In this document: in pieces, positions 47,142 to 58,639 of the stretch
Numbering within the stretch: the first letter of the stretch is position 1
Layout of the letters: each line of letters begins with the position of its first letter
NCBI GenBank assembly: GCA_001557505.1
Contig: LSAX01000011.1
Span: forward strand, 1,054,001 to 1,118,000
DNA length: 64,000 nucleotides
Source of the DNA: Reticulascus tulasneorum
Taxonomy: Eukaryota > Ascomycota > Sordariomycetes > Glomerellales > Reticulascaceae
Reading direction: 5' to 3'
Notes under the pieces: generated by a model
The model's input: the letters and a program-made list of their open reading frames with translations, nothing else
What the model was told of the DNA's origin: nothing
Databases searched by the model: none
Made by a program: the position numbers and the translations under genes

Positions 47142-48668
47142 ATGGAAGCTCACGATACTGCGGTCGCGGCCATTGAGGCCAAGGTGCGGGGTTTCTACGA
47201 CCGAAGGCAGCCGTTTCGTATATATCATGGTTCGACGAACAGCACCCGTAATTCACAGCGGCGACTAGACAATGCCGTCGATACTAGCAAGCTCAACCGT
47301 GTCTTGCGCGTCGACAATGACAAGCAGACTGCTATTGTAGAGCCCAATGTCCCAATGGACGACTTTCTGCGCGCAACCTTGGAGCATGACTTAGTCCCCT
47401 TGGTCGTGATGGAGTTTCCAGGCATCACGGTGGGCGGGGGGTTCTCTGGCACTTCCGGAGAGAGCAGCTCGTTCCGGCACGGATTCTTCGACGGGACTGT
47501 CAATTGGATCGAGATCGTGCTCGCCAAGGGCGAGAAAGTCCGGGCATCCAGGACGGAGCACCCGGAACTTTTTTGGGGAGCGGCTTCGTCCTTCGGGACC
47601 CTCGGCGTTGTTACCCTGCTAGAGGTTCAACTGAAGAGAGCAAGTCGGTTCGTGGAGTTGACGTACTATCCTGCTTCGGATATGCCACAAGCAATGAAGA
47701 TAATGGAGTCACAGACGGCAGATTCAACAGTCGATTATCTGGATGGCATGGTCTTCTCAAAGAGCTCCATCATCGTCTGCTCCGGACGTCTGGTCGACAG
47801 CGTCCAGCAAGGGCACAGCCTTCGGTACTTTACAGGCCGTGGGGATCCATGGTTCTATACCCACGTCCAGCGACGAACGAAAGGGATTTCCGAGCCGCTC
47901 ACTGAGTACGTTCCTCTCGAGGACTATCTCTTCCGATACGACCGCGGCGGCTTCTGGGTCGGCCGCTGGGCATTCAAATACTTTGTCACGCCGTTTAACC
48001 GGATCACTCGATGGGTGCTAGACTCGTTCATGCATACGCGGGTTATGTACCACGCCCTGCATGTCAGCGGCCTCTCCAAGAGGTACATCATCCAGGACGT
48101 GGCCATCCCGTATGAGAACGCACCGCAGTTCCATCTCTGGTTGCACGAGAACATCAACATCTATCCGCTGTGGCTTTGTCCGCTTCGGCAGCGCAGGGAC
48201 GGCCCGAACGCGAACCACGGACTGTATGCCAACCTCGCCGACCCCGCCACGCCCGAGTTCATGATGAACTTTGGCGTCTGGGGCCTGGGGCCGACGAACC
48301 GAAGGGATTTCATACAGAAGAATCGTGTATTCGAGAAAAAGGTCGGCGAGCTGGGTGGGAGGAAGTGGCTGTATGCGCTGGCGTATTACACGGAGCAGGA
48401 GTTCTGGAACATTTACGACCGCAACTCATATGACTCGCTGAGAGCCAAATATGGCGCCACGCATCTCCCGAGCGTGTATGATAAGGTCAGGGTTGATGTG
48501 GAGGCAGAGGAGAGGGCCATCCACGCGTCGTGGACGGCCTGGCTGCTGTACCTGCTCTGGAGCATATGGCCTCTGAGCGGGCTCTATGGAGTGTATAAGG
48601 CGTGGAGAGGTGGTGACTATATGCTGCAAAAGAAGTCAAGATCTTCAAAACTGGTGAAAGGGAACTAG
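47142..48668 (+). CDS. DHCR24-like FAD-binding oxidoreductase
   Basis: A single-exon gene of 508 residues. An FAD-binding PCMH-type domain covers about residues 5-180: RIYHGSTNSTR, TAIVEPNVPMDDFL, VVMEFPGITVGGGFSGTSGE, and WGAASSFGTLGVVT. The rest follows the Diminuto/DHCR24 pattern (Delta(24)-sterol reductase), with QDVAIPYENAPQF, LWLCPLRQ and RKWLYALAYYTEQEFW. A hydrophobic helix near the C-terminus (about 465-485) may attach it to membrane. In animals and plants the enzyme reduces the sterol side chain at C24. Ascomycete ergosterol synthesis does not need this step, so the substrate in fungi is uncertain. The start agrees with the usual MEAHD-type N-terminus of fungal homologues. Confidence 0.88.
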   Translation: MEAHDTAVAAIEAKVRGFYDRRQPFRIYHGSTNSTRNSQRRLDNAVDTSKLNRVLRVDNDKQTAIVEPNVPMDDFLRATLEHDLVPLVVMEFPGITVGGGFSGTSGESSSFRHGFFDGTVNWIEIVLAKGEKVRASRTEHPELFWGAASSFGTLGVVTLLEVQLKRASRFVELTYYPASDMPQAMKIMESQTADSTVDYLDGMVFSKSSIIVCSGRLVDSVQQGHSLRYFTGRGDPWFYTHVQRRTKGISEPLTEYVPLEDYLFRYDRGGFWVGRWAFKYFVTPFNRITRWVLDSFMHTRVMYHALHVSGLSKRYIIQDVAIPYENAPQFHLWLHENINIYPLWLCPLRQRRDGPNANHGLYANLADPATPEFMMNFGVWGLGPTNRRDFIQKNRVFEKKVGELGGRKWLYALAYYTEQEFWNIYDRNSYDSLRAKYGATHLPSVYDKVRVDVEAEERAIHASWTAWLLYLLWSIWPLSGLYGVYKAWRGGDYMLQKKSRSSKLVKGN

Positions 48669-49999
48669 CACATTCGAACTTCGGTAGATCAGTGTTGCGG
48701 ACCGTAAGGCCGAGGGAGTAATCGGTTCTGCGTCTGGACTTTGGTTGACTGGTGATTGTTTCTCGATAGTGTGTAGTTCAAAATGGGTTGGAGTTAGATG
48801 GTGAATTTGGATACATCGACAAAATTAGTAGATTAGGTAGTCCACACCTGTTTTACAATTTACATCGGGAAACACGAAATTCAATATGTTTTATCCACGG
48901 ATACATGCTTGGCTCTGTACAATAATCAAATACTTAACCACAACCATCTCGGTCCCTTTGAGCTCTAAAGGCTGTTGTGCTTGGAAGAGCGGATACCTGC
49001 ATGAGCAAACACGACACACCGCACGCGTACGGAAAGCAAACAAGGTTGAGATGGCCAGCTACTGCCAAATATTATTCATCCCCGAACTCCCTGATAAGTC
49101 CAGTCTAGGATACTCAACTGAAAACCGGTTGAACAGCGTTTGATTTTCTTCCGTAACGTGCGTAGGTTAGGCAAAGGGCTGTCACCCGCGTTGCCTTGAT
49201 AGGCAATGTCCGAGTTGCGATACATTTGGGTCAGTGTTGTCATACATCATGTTCGAGCAGATAGCGCAGCGGCAGAAATCTCTTCACAGGCTCCTCATGA
49301 ATGGCTAACATACGCGGTGAAGGGATCAGACAACTCTGTTTGGAACTCTGACCAGTAGGTGCATGGTTCCTGTGGCTTACAGGCCCAGGTGGGCGACTGA
49401 GAACCCGTCCAAGCGACTAGGATTAGAACACTTGAAGTGACCGTGCCAGTATCTCTACTAAATTATAATCTTTCAACATAGAATATTTGTCCACGGCTGT
49501 CGTCAAAGATCACCTAGGTATTCAATAACTTCCATAGGTACAACCGAGTATCAGAGCACTCACTTGCAGGGGTAGCAGTGCTGTATTTTCTGATTGGATG
49601 CTGCTCAGCCCTGTGGCAGCTGGACGTGCCCCGCACTTTATCCTGAGCTAGAAACTTCTATTTCCCCCTCCATACTTAGAGGTGGGCATTCATCCCACTC
49701 TGAGAGCTTTTGCTTGCCTTTCTATACAACCATTCCCCAATTTCCGTAGCCTTCGTTGGAAGTCCACTTGTTCCTCAGCCTTGGCCCAACTCCAATTCGA
49801 AAGTCACAGAAGCTATAGCTCCTCACTGAACCTTTTCTTTTACCTCCACAAAACCCTACCTTCTACAGCAGCCCAAACAGGTATCTTCAAGCATCACCCT
49901 GGTGGACCGCCTTCCACATACATCATCAAATCAGATCAATCCTTTACCAAACAACGACTTAGCAACCCAGCAGAGGAGCTTACGCATACTACCGCAGCC
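48669..49999. other. Intergenic region and Cyp40 5' leader
   Basis: About 1.3 kb with no supported gene. The last 320 bp (from about 49682) are pyrimidine-rich and remain open in frame with the Cyp40 start codon, without an ATG. Confidence 0.45.
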
Positions 50000-51216
50000 A
50001 TGGCTACCGAAGGAAAGAAGATCAACACCCGGGTGTTCTTCGACATCACCATTGGCAACAAGCCAGCCGGTCGAATCACCATGGAACTCTACGATGACCT
50101 CGTCCCCAAGACCGCCGAGAACTTTCGCGCTCTCTGCACGGGCGAGAAGGGGATTGGCAAGACCGGGAAGCCGCTTCACTACAAGGGATCTCTCTTCCAC
50201 CGTGTGATACCGCAGTTTATGATCCAGGGAGGAGACTTCACAGAAGGCAATGGCACTGGAGGCGAGTCGATCTACGGCGAGAAGTTCGAAGACGAGGCAT
50301 TTCAGAAGAAGCACGATCGCCCTTTTTTGCTGTCCATGGCCAATGCAGGACCGAGTAAGTGGTCTCCAAACCCTCCAAGCGGATCATTCGATGGAGAAAC
50401 CATCGCTCGTTTTCACGGTTGAATATGGCAGCCTCGCTAACAACCAAAATCACAGACACCAACGGCTCTCAATTCTTCGTCACGACCGTCCCGACCCCAC
50501 ACCTCGACAACAAGCACGTCGTCTTCGGTGAAGTCCTCAACGGCAAATCTATCGTCCGCCAGATCGAGAAACTCCCCACCCAGTCTGGCGACAAGCCGGA
50601 GAAAGATGCCGTCATCGTCGACTGTGGCGAGCTCTCAGGCGACGCAGCCCTCACCGCTGACGTCAAGGCTCCCGACACCATGGGCGATCAGTACGAGGAC
50701 TTTCCCGAAGACTACCCCTCCCCTCTGAACGCATCCGAGGTTGTTAAAATTGCCACCGCCTGCAAGGAGTTTGGCAACAAAGCGTTCAAGGCCGGTGATT
50801 TCTCCCTGGGTGTCGACAAGTATCAGAAGGGTCTGCGCTACCTGAACGAGGACCCAGACGTCGAAAACGAGCCAGCAGAGACGAAGGCCGAGCTGAACGC
50901 CCTGCGCTTCATCCTCAACTCCAATTCGGCGCTGCTCAACATCAAGTTGGAGTCGTGGGAGGATGCTGTCAAGTGCGCAACAAATGCGCTACAGGTCGAG
51001 GGTATCAAAGATGGCGATAAAGGAAAGGCGCTGTACCGACGCGGTCTCGGCCATGCAAGATTGAAGGATGACGAGTCAGCCCTGAAGGATTTGGATGAGG
51101 CGCACAAGCTCGTGCCCGAGGACAAGGTGATTGCCCACGAGCTGGCCAGCGTGAAGCAGAAAGTGGCTGCGCGCGCGGCAAAGGAGAAGGCTGCTTACAA
51201 GAAGTTTTTTACATGA
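50000..51216 (+). CDS. cpr6: Cyclophilin 40 peptidyl-prolyl isomerase (Cpr6)
   Basis: Two exons, 50000-50354 and 50456-51216, joined in phase 1 by a 101-bp GT-AG intron, giving 371 residues. The N-terminal cyclophilin domain (about 8-175) has [27 protein letters not shown], the catalytic [15 protein letters not shown] with its Arg, and [11 protein letters not shown] across the intron. The usual Trp of cyclophilin A is replaced by His ([12 protein letters not shown]), as in other Cyp40 proteins, which lowers cyclosporin affinity. The C-terminal half (about 215-360) has TPR repeats: [52 protein letters not shown]. They bind the Hsp90 C-terminus. The protein is a cytosolic Hsp90 co-chaperone. 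Confidence 0.96.
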
Positions 51217-51878
51217 GCAAATTCCTCGATTCTCGCTGGGACTTAGGTTTCCCCATATCGTGCACGCAAACCGCTTTAGATTAGCTGGTTCATGAGTTAC
51301 GCCGACACATGGAAATGAGATGTTTTCATATCACTGGAAAAGGGCAGGCTAGCCCCAATAGACACTCGTGATCAAATCAAAGGCACCACTTCATCCCAAA
51401 CCACACGGAATCTCGCTCTCTCTCAAATCCAAACAGTCAAAGCATCATCTCAAGTGGTATTGTGGTAGCTGAAGGCTAGGTATATACATGATCTTTATCC
51501 CCATGACTCGAGGCCGACGATCAGGAAAATCTCAAAAGATGAAAAAAGAAAATATAAAATAAAAAAAGTTTGTTCCTTCCACAGCATCTACAACGCCATT
51601 TTCCCCTTTCTGGTCTCGTATAGGAAGATTGAAAAGAAAAATGCGTGGGTCCCGAATACAAACCCTTGCCGCCCCCTTATCCAAATCTCCTTGAAAAATG
51701 CAAAAAAATGTCGTCATGTCGCCGTGGTCATCAAGCCTTGTCTATGTAAAAGGACAAAAAGGAGAACTGAAGTGAATGTTGTGTGTGAAGATGGGGGTGT
51801 AGGTAGTGCAAAGAGGGAATCATGGAGTCCTCGCAGCCTTCGTAGTAAATAGAGCGGGAGATGCCGGTTCGGGTTCTC
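51217..51878. other. Convergent intergenic region, Cyp40 / RasGAP
   Basis: The 662 bp presumably hold both 3' untranslated regions. An A-rich stretch lies at about 51536-51570. No gene is seen. Confidence 0.5.
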
Positions 51879-54800
51879 TCAGAATTTCCCTTGTCGGGTT
51901 ATGGTGGGCGACGAATCTGGGGAATCGCTGCGCCCAAATGGACGAATGATGCCAGATAAAATAGTCCGGGTCGACCGCCCGTTACGCTTCATCGTGCCTG
52001 AGTTCGCGGTCGACTTTTCCGACTGCCCAGATACCTGTCTCAGCGAGCTTGTCTCCTTCCCGCGTCGCTGCTCTCGGCTCCGTCGTCTCGGGGTGCTTTC
52101 TTGGACGTCGCTGCCCGACGAGCCTGGCGATCGATGAGATTCATTCTCCATCCAGGCGGTCGAGTTACCATATGAAAGATTGATAGCGTCGAGCAGGTGT
52201 GTCTGTTCCAGAGCCTCGGTTAAATCTTCGGTAGGCTGGGACATGCTCTCGGTCATACGCATGTCCTCGATCTTGGCTAGGCATGCGTTCGCGCGCTGCT
52301 GAAGGTCGAGGCACATCTCATTGAATATGAGGATGTCGTCCTCCCCACCAATGGGTTGCTGCAGCTCCTCGCCGCCTTTGAAAGGGTTGGCTTCTGCCCA
52401 CATCTTCACTAAAGCTGCGAAGTTGCGGGCATGGTCGATTACATGGGGCAGTGCCGGAAAGCCCTCCCTAGCGATGGGCGACAGGCGCCCCAAAATGGTG
52501 ATGGGCGTTGAGTAAGAAGGTCCCAGCGCAACCTTGTTACGCTCGACAGGAATGGCGCAGATGGTATCGATATAATCCTTCACAGATTGGCGTTGCGCAT
52601 TGAGAAATTTGTTCATCGGCTCCATCCATTCCTCCTTTTTGCCAAATGTCGAGAGGTTCCCTAGCGCCTGCAGTGCTTTGGCGATCAAGGTCAAAGTTCT
52701 CTGTGCTTGCGGTCGAGGGTGATCCCGTAGCAGACCAAAGAGTTTGGGGCTGAGTATTGCAGGGCATATGAATCGAAGAAACAAGAAACCCGAGACACTT
52801 GTGTAAGTGACCGTCCGAAGCCAGTCGCCATACCGATCTTCAGCCACTGCGCGAATGTACTTCAAGATGGATCTCAACTCTGGAGGGCATTTGGCAGGCT
52901 CCTTGGAAATGACCTGCCAAACCTCTGTCGTGAGTTGGATCAAGCGGCTCCAATGCTGGCGGAGGTCATCGCCTGGTCGTAGCTTACTAGGATCGACCTC
53001 GCAGTTCGGGTTGATCTCATTGATCTCGAAGATCTTGGCTTCCAGAATAAGCTCAAGATACTCCTTTCCTGATCGTCGCATGTGGAACTCGAGAGCCTGG
53101 GTCAACAGGGTGTTGCCCCGGAACAATAGATTTGCCTCCCCCGCCAGAGACTTGCCCATATCCCGCACGATCGCCTCCCTGCCGCTTGCTGATTCGATGG
53201 ATTCGTTTGACTTCATCCGACTGCTGAAGCGATATTTCTTGATGGATTGCGGCTGATTCCCAATCCCGTCAATCTCATCCTCTACCAAGGTCTGCAACCA
53301 GTCGTTCGAATGCCCCGAGACTTGAAAGATATTCAGAAATATCTCAGACAAACGGCGAAGGTTCCCCGGTAGAGCTTCGGTAATCTGTGCGGTAAGGCCT
53401 GTAGGAAAGCTGTGGAGCAGTGTGGAGAGCGACTGATACTCCTTTGAATGAAGTACAACAAGCTCTTCATGGTGGATCTTCACAAGCATGGTTCCTATGG
53501 CTTGCTGTCGTTCGTCATAGATGTCAAGCCAACGTTCCAGATCCTTTCCACTGTCCAGTTGATCCAGTGGAATGTCGACAGACCCGCAAAGCGTCTCCGA
53601 GAGGTTCCCGGTTTTGGGCATGCCCAAAGATGCTTGTAACTGATGACTCAAGCTGTCTAGATTCCCGTTGACTCGTTTTAAGATAATGGACAGGAACGGC
53701 ATCGTTGGGGGCAGGTCGCTAAACTGGTAGTCTTCTCTCCAGTATGGATTCTTGGTCGCGGACTTGATTGTAGTTCGGGCTCGAACTTCCCCGTCCAGAA
53801 TGACTTCCGCAAAGTAATTGCCAACAAGCGGATCTGGCTCAGAGATGGGTTGCCGGTCGGTGATGCCAAGTTTTGGTGATGCGTTCCTCGATTTCAACTT
53901 TGCTTCTGCTATCCGTAGGCTGATCGTCTTCTCGACTCGAAAGATCTCTCCAGGTAGGTCTGCGTTCAGGTCTGTCACTTCGACCACCTGCTCACTGCTT
54001 GTGGCATCCATTCGGAAGATGTCGGGTAAGGCGAAAGCACGGAGAAGCACGAACCACACCTCGAAGAGTAGGCGGTTCTCCAGCGCAATGTATACTGGCC
54101 GGAAGATGGATAGCTGCGTGGATATGGATGAATAGTGCGGGAAGATGGCGATGCAATACTCTTCATCCAAGACGGACTTGTCCAGCTGTTGAATTGCACA
54201 TCGAGACAGCTGCGACAGTTCAACCACTGCGATGACGGCATCCCCATCGTTCGTGGTGAGTCTGATTTCGCCATTTTCCTGCAGAAGACAAGACACCATT
54301 CTCCACGAGGTAGATGGCGATCGCAAATCCCGAGTTGATGGCCTCTTAACAATCGCCCGAGGAGATGTCGCTACGCCTTTGTCCCAAAGTCTCACCTGCC
54401 CGACCTTGATGAAATTTGTAGTCTTGCATGTCCCGTTATCCGACTCCCGCCGTCTCAGCGCCGGTTTTATGGATATGGGTGGCCCGGATTTGCTTCCGTT
54501 TGATAATTTTACCTTCGGGGGCCGCAACTGCTGCCAGCAGAGCAGTGCCGCAAGCCATAAATCCCGCTCGTGTGCCACAAGCGGGTGTAATAGTAACTCT
54601 AGAGGAGGCTGGGTCGACACTATCTCCAGGCACCGCTTGTTAATGTCCGGGAAATCGATTGGTGATATGCGACAGCCCCGGAGGTCTGGTACCAGGGTTA
54701 CATGAAATGGACCGTTATGGCCCGGGTCGAATACCAAACATCCCTTCTCTTCATCAATATACCCGATGCCAGTTTGCCACGGCCCAGCCGTCTCGGTCTG

Positions 54801-55631
54801 ATACTCTATCTCTCCTCTCATCCGGCCACACAGGGTTTTCATCAGAAGCAGGACGTTATTGGCGTCGTCTGTCGGTATGGGTATCGGAAGTGAGTCCACA
54901 GACGGAGTCGATAACTGAGGTGACGTCGGACGAGAGGATTGTCGCTTGATTAGCCGCCTACTCGATATTTTCCTCTCTTTAATAGTGGCAGTCGGCGCGA
55001 GGCCGTCAGGAACTCTTGACGTAGAGACGGAAGGATACCCCATCGATTCGAGACCCGGCGGTGGCGGCCGCACATCGTCGTATAGCGGTTGCGAACCAGA
55101 CGAAGAGAACGACCCAACCCGGTTCCTGGCGTCGGTCGCCGTCGGCGTGGCAGCAAACTGCTGCCTCAGCGCCCCGTCCATTGTATGTGTCCTCGAACGA
55201 AAGTTGGGCTGCCTCGGGGGTGGGCTAGACGAGGTACTGTCATACGACGCGCCGTACGAGTCATTGAATACCATTCCTTGCCGCCTCACCGTGCCACCAG
55301 GTATAGATCTCGGAGAGCTCTGGGGTGAGGGCTGTCCAAAGCCGCGGTTGACGTGTTGTGACAAACTCGTGGCACCCGACCCAGCCGCAATACCGGGTGC
55401 GTGTTCGGTGTGGTCGGGTGTCACAGCCCGGATAGTAGCGTGTGCTGGGACGTTCGGCCGAAAGGCTGTTCGTAAGTTACTGAACGAGGTGCGTTCCAGG
55501 CCCCGTGACTGGGTTTCGGCGGGTGGGTTCTGTGGCCAGTCGAGCGGCGGTGTGGTGTTGTGGCCGACGTTATGGTAGGCTGGTCCGTCCATTTCTGGAG
55601 GTGACATGCTCATCCCATTGTTTGACCACAT
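51879..55631 (-). CDS. bud2: Ras GTPase-activating protein, Bud2-type
   Basis: A single long exon of 1,250 residues. Residues 1-250 are low in complexity. Two PH-like regions lie at about 262-375 and 410-530 (RLWDKG, WRMVSCLLQENGEIRL). A C2 domain follows at about 570-700 (DPLVGNYFAEVILDG, TKNPYWREDYQF). The RasGAP domain covers about 790-1040, with the arginine finger in LLFRGNTLLTQAL (about residue 836), SGFLFLRFICPAILSPKLFG, and QALGNLSTFGKKEEWM. The C-terminus is Ser/Arg-rich. PH/C2 followed by RasGAP fits Bud2/Cla2, the GAP for the polarity GTPase Rsr1/Bud1, rather than the much longer Ira proteins. The frame is open upstream of the ATG to an acceptor-like CAGTAG, so a short 5' exon is possible. 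Confidence 0.9.
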   Translation of the reverse strand: MWSNNGMSMSPPEMDGPAYHNVGHNTTPPLDWPQNPPAETQSRGLERTSFSNLRTAFRPNVPAHATIRAVTPDHTEHAPGIAAGSGATSLSQHVNRGFGQPSPQSSPRSIPGGTVRRQGMVFNDSYGASYDSTSSSPPPRQPNFRSRTHTMDGALRQQFAATPTATDARNRVGSFSSSGSQPLYDDVRPPPPGLESMGYPSVSTSRVPDGLAPTATIKERKISSRRLIKRQSSRPTSPQLSTPSVDSLPIPIPTDDANNVLLLMKTLCGRMRGEIEYQTETAGPWQTGIGYIDEEKGCLVFDPGHNGPFHVTLVPDLRGCRISPIDFPDINKRCLEIVSTQPPLELLLHPLVAHERDLWLAALLCWQQLRPPKVKLSNGSKSGPPISIKPALRRRESDNGTCKTTNFIKVGQVRLWDKGVATSPRAIVKRPSTRDLRSPSTSWRMVSCLLQENGEIRLTTNDGDAVIAVVELSQLSRCAIQQLDKSVLDEEYCIAIFPHYSSISTQLSIFRPVYIALENRLLFEVWFVLLRAFALPDIFRMDATSSEQVVEVTDLNADLPGEIFRVEKTISLRIAEAKLKSRNASPKLGITDRQPISEPDPLVGNYFAEVILDGEVRARTTIKSATKNPYWREDYQFSDLPPTMPFLSIILKRVNGNLDSLSHQLQASLGMPKTGNLSETLCGSVDIPLDQLDSGKDLERWLDIYDERQQAIGTMLVKIHHEELVVLHSKEYQSLSTLLHSFPTGLTAQITEALPGNLRRLSEIFLNIFQVSGHSNDWLQTLVEDEIDGIGNQPQSIKKYRFSSRMKSNESIESASGREAIVRDMGKSLAGEANLLFRGNTLLTQALEFHMRRSGKEYLELILEAKIFEINEINPNCEVDPSKLRPGDDLRQHWSRLIQLTTEVWQVISKEPAKCPPELRSILKYIRAVAEDRYGDWLRTVTYTSVSGFLFLRFICPAILSPKLFGLLRDHPRPQAQRTLTLIAKALQALGNLSTFGKKEEWMEPMNKFLNAQRQSVKDYIDTICAIPVERNKVALGPSYSTPITILGRLSPIAREGFPALPHVIDHARNFAALVKMWAEANPFKGGEELQQPIGGEDDILIFNEMCLDLQQRANACLAKIEDMRMTESMSQPTEDLTEALEQTHLLDAINLSYGNSTAWMENESHRSPGSSGSDVQESTPRRRSREQRRGKETSSLRQVSGQSEKSTANSGTMKRNGRSTRTILSGIIRPFGRSDSPDSSPTITRQGKF

Positions 55632-56320
55632 CCACGTTTGGCCCGCATTTGGGTTGTCCTACTGTTCACAGCCGCGTGCTCTGGGATCGTTGCTGCCGAA
55701 TTGGACCGTAGAAGCAGCGCCTTGTCTCTTCCCACCGTTTCCAGCCCGTAATGTCCAGTAGAGTTCTGGCAAAAAGCCGTCACAGACCCGGTTCGGTCTG
55801 TGCTCGAGGGTGCAAAGGTTGTTTGATGTCGAGCATAGTAGTTGCAAAAGGTTCGCCGCAAGCGGACAGGTTTCGGTTCCTCGCCGTCGAGTGTGGTCGG
55901 TCGTCCAGAGTCTTGGCGAAGGTGTACGGGAGCTGTGCGCACAAGCTCGAAGTCCCGTCTCGCAAAACAGGAGTGCGTTGGCAAGCTATCAATGGTCTAG
56001 GAGGAGTCAGTCTGTTGATGCATGTATATTTTCCGGCCAACGTCATGACAGACGGCAAGGACAAGGAGAGGCGGGAGATCGATCAGCAGTGGGATCGCAA
56101 ATTGGGAGCGGGGAATTTACGTTCGATCCACCAGAGTGTCCACAGACCGGAAGAGGGTGGTGGGATGGATGATGCAGGCCCCCAAGGTTGCCGCGAACGG
56201 TCGGGACTTCCGTGGCCGGCGCAGCAGCGAATTCTCGCCAATTACAGATGCAGATATACAGACGGCGAATGTGAATGGATAGATATATGGGTCGGATGGC
56301 TCAGTTTGTTGGCGGTATGC

Positions 56321-56330
<10 letters not shown>

Positions 56331-56372
<42 letters not shown>
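56331..56372 (+). repeat. GT dinucleotide microsatellite, 21 units
   Basis: A perfect GT repeat of 42 bp, preceded by a looser GT-rich stretch from 56317 and followed by a CT/CA-rich stretch. It lies about 700 bp upstream of the RasGAP start codon. It makes a false Val-Cys frame on the plus strand. Confidence 0.97.
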
Positions 56373-56374
<2 letters not shown>

Positions 56375-58639
56375 CTCTCTCTCACACACTGCAAGCAAAA
56401 TTCAATAAGAAATCTTCTTTAATATTGCAGCGACAAAAACTGAGGCCAGGTACTGCAGGGATATACAAAAAGCGTAGGCTTACAGGCAGTGCAAGTCGGG
56501 GATTTTGGCCGCGACGTCCGTCGGTAATTAATAATTAAGTCATCCCAGAATCCTCAGACGGGGGGACCACAGGTTGGACTGTTCACCTAAAAAGTGCCTG
56601 CCATCCCTCTCCCACCCCCCGGTCAACCGGTGTCTCAAGCGTGAGGGTAACAGACGCAGCTGAGCAAGTAGGTGGAGCCACGACAAGCGAGAACATAATC
56701 AATACTGCTACTAATAAGCAACCCCCCTAGCATTACTTGTAGGACTTGGGAAAATCGGGGTAAAGTTGGCGTGGAAGCGAACGGTGCAAATGTACCTTAC
56801 TATGCCAGCAAGTGGTCGCAGGCGGGGGCGGCGAAAAAAAAAACACCACAAAAAGAAAAGATGCATGAGCAAGCAAGCAAATAAAGCGCTGCATCCTAGT
56901 TTGGTCTAGGAAGGGGTCACCAGGAAGGAAGAAATACCAGACTAGCTATGCAGTTAAGGACAGGCACGAACGGGGCTAGTTCGAGACGAGTTGCGCCCAT
57001 CCATCCAGATTCCTCCAGGACCGGCAAATGTAGCTGGGGACGACGCATATCGGACGTATATAGCATGGATGGATTTGGATGGGATGGAGGGTGGCAAGGT
57101 TTTTGGCTGGTGAAACATGCATCCGCCGGTCAGGAAGAGAGCTCTCTCTTCATGAGAGATGCCGACTTCAACTTCGTCTTGCAGCCTTTCTTCTCGGAGC
57201 CTGCCTCTCCCAAATAGGACTCGGGAGATAAGGAAGAAGCAATGCCCGAGCTGGATGTTTCTCAGGCTGCCCAGACAGCCGCCGAATAAGGTTGGATGAT
57301 CACAGGATTCGGTGACAAACTCGGCGTCACCAACGTCGGACGGGGGCCCTCTGCCGGTGTCACATCTGTTCTGCGCCGGCGGGTTCACATCATTCATCGT
57401 CTCCACAGCCAGTCCGCGTGCTGGGTTACAGTAGCAGACACTTTTCCCTATACGTACTTCCTATACGGACTACTTCTTCCTATTATATACGACGACCTAC
57501 ATGCGCACTCCGACCAGGTACGTACGAGTGGGCGAGTTTGTTCTGGACGACGTGATCCGTACCTTTTAATTATTAGCCCATACCGTATGTACATTAGGTT
57601 CGGCTAATCTGCTTGGAAACACCACACTAATAAAGTCCTGGGACTACTAGCTTGGTCGGGTGCCATATGCAGTTACTCGTATCTTTTGCTCGTCCTTGCT
57701 TGAGGTGTGTTTCCTCTCTCCAGATGACCCCCACCAACAGAAGCTTCCACCCCGTCCTTCCAACTCTCCGTCGGTTGGCCCCAACCTACGACGTGGTATA
57801 TTAACGGTATACCGCCATCCACCTCCTACCGTGCTTCCTTCACCCTACCGTCCCATCCGATCTCTGGAACAGGATCACAGCCCCCTCCCCGGCTGTCTGA
57901 CCTTGTGCGACGCGAGAAAGTCCCATACAGGAACTGCACATCACATGCTCTGAGATAGGAACCTCGGGTGCGAGAAAATGCAACCCCGTTCTGCCCTGTA
58001 GCCCTGTGGCCCCGTAGTCCCTGCAGCCCTTGAGCTCCCGAAGCTCTCGCGACCACCGGACCAACACATGAGAAATCGAATCCTCCTACGTCGTACAAAA
58101 GAATTTGCCGACCCAGTAAGCAATTGCTCAGCTCAGCTCACTGGAGGAGAACCAGGTTGATGGTCTGCGCCATGCAGGGCACGGGCTCAGTCGGGCGCAA
58201 TGGTGCATGGCGACGCGTGTGATCAGACGGCAATGTCTCTTGGGCCAGCAGAGCTCCCAACCCAGCCCGTTGGTCCTGTACCCGGTACCTGCGTCTTCCC
58301 AGCCCGCCCGAACTCTCTGTGGCGTCCTACCTGTATGACATCGTCCAAAATGCTAAAATACCGGTGAAGCTGTCTTGCCTGTTGTTTGAACCGAACAGGT
58401 TCCACCATGTTTGAGACGCTGGCTGCATGGATCCATCTACCCAGACTTATCGAGGAGCAAAGTTTTGTTTCTCTCACTAGCTTATGAGGCTAATAAGAGG
58501 ACGCACACACACACTCACATTCACACACACACAGACAGGTATGTACGAAGTACCGTCTTCAACTCCGATTCTATGCAGAAACGGCGGGGCAAGCGTCCAC
58601 TAAATGACGCTCAAACTACCAAGTTGGTTGCCGCTTAAT

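Noticed and set aside
55751..56422. Plus-strand frame of 223 residues upstream of RasGAP
   Set aside because: Much of its C-terminal part is Val-Cys repeat translated from the GT microsatellite; no domain, and it overlaps the promoter side of RasGAP.
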